Part shown: positions 61,085-64,000 of the stretch, piece after piece
Layout of the letters: the number at the start of each line of letters is the position of its first letter
How positions within the stretch are numbered: the first letter of the stretch is position 1
NCBI GenBank assembly: GCA_050298535.1
Contig: JBNKUI010000052.1
Location: 60,333-124,332 of the forward strand
DNA: 64,000 bases
Direction: 5' to 3'
Origin: JABDMH01 sp050298535
GTDB lineage: Bacteria > Bacteroidota > Bacteroidia > Chitinophagales > Saprospiraceae
The notes under the pieces: generated by a model
The model's database searches: none
Seen by the model: only the letters and a program-made list of their open reading frames with translations
What the model was told of the DNA's origin: nothing
Program-made: the position numbers and the translations under genes

Positions 61085-62113
61085 CTAATCATTAGATCCA
61101 GGATTACATATCAATGCGTTTAAATAGTCTGAAATTTCCGCTGCAAATCCGTCTTTTTGGAGAACAAAATAGTGCATTAGGTGACTATCTGAGGATATCC
61201 ATTGACATCCCTTTTCAGGATCAAAATCGAGATATCCATCATCAAAAACCTCAAACCATTTTAAGGGTTCTTCCACTGCATAAAGCACCGCCATTAAGTC
61301 CCAGCTGGATCGCTGGTCTCCCAGTGTCTTTTTTTCCACATTCCATAACCAGTCTCGATAGGCTGTCCGAACAATGTTTCCCGGGGGTGTCTGCTCCAGT
61401 GATTTACCTGTATAAACATCCTGGCCTGCATCAATAAAGTAGGTAGGTCTCTCAAAGTTTTCAACCAGATAATCGGTGAATTTCGCTGTGTTATTAAAAA
61501 AGAAATTCCAGTCCTTCACCCTATACTCTTCATTATGGGCTCCTAAAGCACCTAGTACGATCCATTTTTTAATCTTTTTCTCTGCCAATTGCTTTCCGGA
61601 CAGACGAGACATACTATCCGGTGCTGAAGCCATAAGGTCATATAAACCCTTGGTGTGTCCAATCGTTATATACACTACACTTGTATCATCCTGCCTGTAA
61701 AGCAATTCTCTCAAGAAAGCAGCCTGCTCTTTCACATCTGTATTATGGATGATCTCATGACCAAACGCCTCAGTGTCTTTCGCTAATTTTTCAGCCGTCA
61801 TTTTATCAACTGGATCTCCCACAAGTGAATCATGATTAGCACCAATGGGAATATCAGAATGACCATAATATCGATTAATGGCATCTATTATGCCCGCTCC
61901 ATATGGTACGACTCCAGAGCTATACACCACCCCTAATATTTCAACTCTTCCTTGCTGCATGTACTCATTCAATAAGGCCAAAGCTCCCACATCATCGCAA
62001 TCTGATCCCATATCTGTATCCAGGATCACTTTGATTGGTTGGGTATCCGCCCGGGCAAAAGGGATATGGATACAGAAGTTCACTAGTATTATAAAAAGGT
62101 GTTTGAAATGCAT
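61085..62113 (-). CDS. exported inosine-uridine-preferring nucleoside hydrolase
   Basis: A 342-residue protein with a signal peptide (HLFIILVNFCIHIPFARA). The family's calcium-binding motif is DTDMGSDCDDVGAL (the usual DTDxGxDDxxA with one added residue), and further landmarks are NRYYGHSDIPIGANHDSL and VYITIGHTKGLYDLM. It should cleave the N-glycosidic bond of ribonucleosides in the periplasm. It lies 52 bp after the GH-like gene on the same strand and is possibly co-transcribed. Confidence 0.88.
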   Translation of the reverse strand: MHFKHLFIILVNFCIHIPFARADTQPIKVILDTDMGSDCDDVGALALLNEYMQQGRVEILGVVYSSGVVPYGAGIIDAINRYYGHSDIPIGANHDSLVGDPVDKMTAEKLAKDTEAFGHEIIHNTDVKEQAAFLRELLYRQDDTSVVYITIGHTKGLYDLMASAPDSMSRLSGKQLAEKKIKKWIVLGALGAHNEEYRVKDWNFFFNNTAKFTDYLVENFERPTYFIDAGQDVYTGKSLEQTPPGNIVRTAYRDWLWNVEKKTLGDQRSSWDLMAVLYAVEEPLKWFEVFDDGYLDFDPEKGCQWISSDSHLMHYFVLQKDGFAAEISDYLNALICNPGSND

Positions 62114-62165
62114 CTTTTATAATTCTTCATGTTATGGAGTCTAAATATTAGGGCAAAGCCACTGC

Positions 62166-63320
62166 TTACTCTCCAAATCTTTGCTTCATTAATTCTATTA
62201 CTTGTTTATTAGCCGCAGTTATTAAATCCACATTTTTCTCATCCGGATTTTCATACTCATCCAGTAATCCGTACCTACGTGCTTTATTTCTCTGATACGC
62301 ACCACAAAGATGAAAACCAAGACATCCAGGGTCATCAAACAACTGCATGAGCACCTCTGTGTACCATTCGCCATTATTGCGGCTAAATTCTCCTGGTTCC
62401 GTTTGCCACTTCATCTTGGCAGCATCTGCCAGGAGTACTGGTTTACCAGTTTTTCTGTGCCAGTCTCTTAAATGCGTGATGGGATCACGAAAATCCTGAA
62501 ATGATAGAACATCCACATAGGGTAAAGCTGCCAGCACTACTTCTTCCGCAATGGGTGCATTCGCCTCGTATCGATCACCAAAAATCAAATGATTAGGGTC
62601 GTATCGCCTGATGGCCTCATAAGTTGTCTTGTAATATTGGGTTGCCATTCTGCTGAGTTCCTCTCTGCCTTTTTCTGATGCTAGCAGCTCAGGATTGAAG
62701 ATCGGTCCTCGCCACTCATTGAGAGGACGTGTATGAATCCAGGTGGGGCAATCACTGTAGAAATAACCAATCAGGTTGGGGTCTTCACTCAATTCAGCAC
62801 AGTGGGATCGGGCTATATAATCGCACCATTCTGCCCATCCCGGACTGAAGAAGTCGAAATGCTTAGTATGTTGCTCCCACTGATGTGACTCCGTGAATGG
62901 AAGCATATGGCAGTAAGGCATATCCAATGCTCTGTATTCATCCACGGTAAATGATCGAGAGTGACGCCAGTTTCGCACTGTAACTTCCTGCTCCCACCCC
63001 ACTGTATTGAAACCCCATTTTATAAGATTTGGCCTTACCGATTTTTCCAACCACTTAATGGTACTACCATCGTACTTTTCCTTCCAAATATGGATATTCT
63101 CCGGATATCGAAGACTGGCCGGATCGATATGGTTAATACCTATCGTAAAAAAGGGATCACCCTCCGGTGTGATTAACCACCAATGACCTTCTTTTTCCGA
63201 TACACTAAAAAATCCGGAATCTTCATATAGACATCGGGTATCAAAATCATGAAAGAATCGTTGGTTTAGGAAGGTTGCGCCAGATAGCATGGAAGAATAC
63301 AGGAAGGATCGTCGGTCCAT
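62166..63320 (-). CDS. agarase-like (clan GH-A-type) exported protein with altered catalytic residues
   Basis: ATG 63320 is preferred; the frame extends to 63359. The product is 384 residues with an N-terminal Tat-like or signal segment (DRRSFLYSSMLSGATF). The barrel resembles beta-agarase/beta-galactosidase-like TIM-barrel glycosidases: EKEGHWWLITPEGDPFFTIG, NLIKWGFNTVGWE, PNLIGYFYSDCPTW, and KTGKPVLLADAAKMKW. In typical relatives strand 4 ends in Asn-Glu (acid/base) and strand 7 in a Glu nucleophile; here these places read SD and AD. It may be a divergent hydrolase or inactive. It sits with the nucleoside hydrolase. Confidence 0.65.
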   Translation of the reverse strand: MDRRSFLYSSMLSGATFLNQRFFHDFDTRCLYEDSGFFSVSEKEGHWWLITPEGDPFFTIGINHIDPASLRYPENIHIWKEKYDGSTIKWLEKSVRPNLIKWGFNTVGWEQEVTVRNWRHSRSFTVDEYRALDMPYCHMLPFTESHQWEQHTKHFDFFSPGWAEWCDYIARSHCAELSEDPNLIGYFYSDCPTWIHTRPLNEWRGPIFNPELLASEKGREELSRMATQYYKTTYEAIRRYDPNHLIFGDRYEANAPIAEEVVLAALPYVDVLSFQDFRDPITHLRDWHRKTGKPVLLADAAKMKWQTEPGEFSRNNGEWYTEVLMQLFDDPGCLGFHLCGAYQRNKARRYGLLDEYENPDEKNVDLITAANKQVIELMKQRFGE

Positions 63321-63522
63321 TATTTTAAGTTTCAAAGTAACCAATCGGGTGTAGAACAAATATAAACTTTGAATCTAATAGCCTGTTGGATGCCATGCTG
63401 CTGTCATGGCAAATTTCCATCAGTGTAGCAAGTATCCTACTAAGTCCTCTTGCCTCATACAGGATAACCTAATTAAAGCTCCCCTAGTCTATCATGGGGT
63501 TGCATTACATTGTATCATTTCC

Positions 63523-63995
63523 CTATCTTCCTTCAATGTATGTTATCAATTTCATAAGCGTCATCTCATTAGCAGGAATAAAGTACTGCATCAAAGACAA
63601 ATATTTGGAGTCATTTTTATAACCAATACCATATGATTCAATGCTTGTCAAGCCCTTCTCCACTTCATTGAAATAAATTACATTAAAAAAATCATCTGCA
63701 TCTTCCTTCATAAACTCTGGAAAATTATCGGTTAATTCAGCTTGAAGAGTTAAAATCTTACGTGGTACATAATTAATGATATAGGTAACAATAGTCGTAC
63801 TGTCTCCATTACTCCCTCCTCATTATAGTTGGTTTTTATGGTACCACCTACCTTCAAATCTACCTCAGCCAGAGGAACCGCCCAATTTTCCCATCCTTCC
63901 TTTGTGGTATAGGCATGCCACACAGCGTCCAGAGAGGCCCGGACTTTTAACTTTTGAATCAAGACAAGTTCGTTATGGCTTGAGGAATCTACCAT
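63523..63995 (-). pseudogene. SRPBCC (AHSA1-like) protein with a frameshift
   Basis: The first part, from ATG 63995, reads ELVLIQKLKVRASLDAVWHA and YTTKEGWENWAVPLAEVDLK, the start of an AHSA1/SRPBCC lipid- or ligand-binding domain. Near 63810 the frame shifts by one. The original sense continues as GDSTTIVTYIINYVPRKIL, TLQAELTDNFPEFMKEDADD and the terminal helix NEMTLMKLITYIEGR, ending at 63523. The unshifted frame ends at 63750 with unrelated residues. If real, the change destroys the domain; otherwise the gene codes for about 157 residues. Confidence 0.8.
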
Positions 63996-64000
63996 CGAAG

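Noticed and set aside
1..64000. CRISPR arrays, rRNA, tRNA, phage or complete insertion sequences
   Set aside because: No regularly spaced repeats, no rRNA-like stretches or tRNA-like cloverleaf with T-loop motif, and no transposase, integrase or phage structural gene was seen in either strand.

Overview
The window reads as chromosomal DNA of a member of the Bacteroidota, probably a marine or otherwise aerobic heterotroph of the Saprospiria/Cytophagia/Flavobacteriia type. Signs of this are: very little Shine-Dalgarno sequence before start codons, TAnnTTTG-type -7 boxes, many lipoproteins ending in short SCNKDDD-like N-termini, and families that are typical of the phylum (DUF3570, DUF4266, DUF2490, DUF1080, HupE/UreJ_2, M56-TonB proteins, 7TMR-DISM kinases, LytTR regulators, PVC-type dehydrogenases). 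No rRNA, tRNA, CRISPR array, phage or intact insertion sequence was found. The finer taxonomy cannot be read from the sequence.

Layout. 0-2.8 kb: two paralogous small lipoproteins (one cut by the left edge) separated by a multiply frameshifted phytanoyl-CoA dioxygenase pseudogene and a DsbD-N/TlpA-like redox pair. 2.98-6.5 kb: a CehA/McbA-type PHP metallohydrolase converging on a membrane class III adenylate cyclase. 6.9-9.9 kb: a tight four-gene operon, thioredoxin-like / ApbE flavin transferase / DUF4266 cysteine-tailed lipoprotein / DUF3570 outer-membrane barrel. This is the strongest candidate here for a poorly described system, probably envelope redox or flavin chemistry. 10-16.5 kb: DUF1080 and DUF2490 envelope proteins, a DEAD-box helicase with a cold-shock-domain protein, a universal stress protein and a membrane protein whose reading frame continues beyond its stop.

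16.6-19.6 kb: an AbiEi/AbiEii type IV toxin-antitoxin pair with two matching 23-bp palindromic operators. It sits between a 5'-truncated copy and the intact copy of the same flavoprotein gene (about 165-bp near-identical direct repeats), so it looks like an inserted island. 19.8-21.1 kb: an AraC-type regulator and three very small stress-type proteins. 21.7-36.8 kb: two related exported esterases, tandem outer-membrane barrels, a GNAT-nitrilase fusion, HemN, and two large periplasmic haem/quinone dehydrogenases. 36.8-46.3 kb: aldo/keto reductase, a DUF4198-HupE metal-uptake-like pair, aspartoacylase-like, DUF2071 and YdeI-like proteins, L-serine dehydratase and a GH10 xylanase.

46.3-51 kb: a field of palindromic REP-like repeats. 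It includes two 116-bp direct copies that bracket a small membrane-protein gene, next to a BlaR1-like M56/TonB/BlaI pair with three operator boxes. 51-64 kb: YdeI family, penicillin acylase, a LytTR two-component pair, VOC protein, nucleoside hydrolase and a GH-like protein. Decay is common throughout: an AraC regulator with a TAG stop in its DNA-binding domain, a frameshifted SRPBCC gene at the right end, and several unrecognised coding remnants. Together the enzymes suggest a polysaccharide- and organic-matter-degrading lifestyle with substantial periplasmic redox metabolism.
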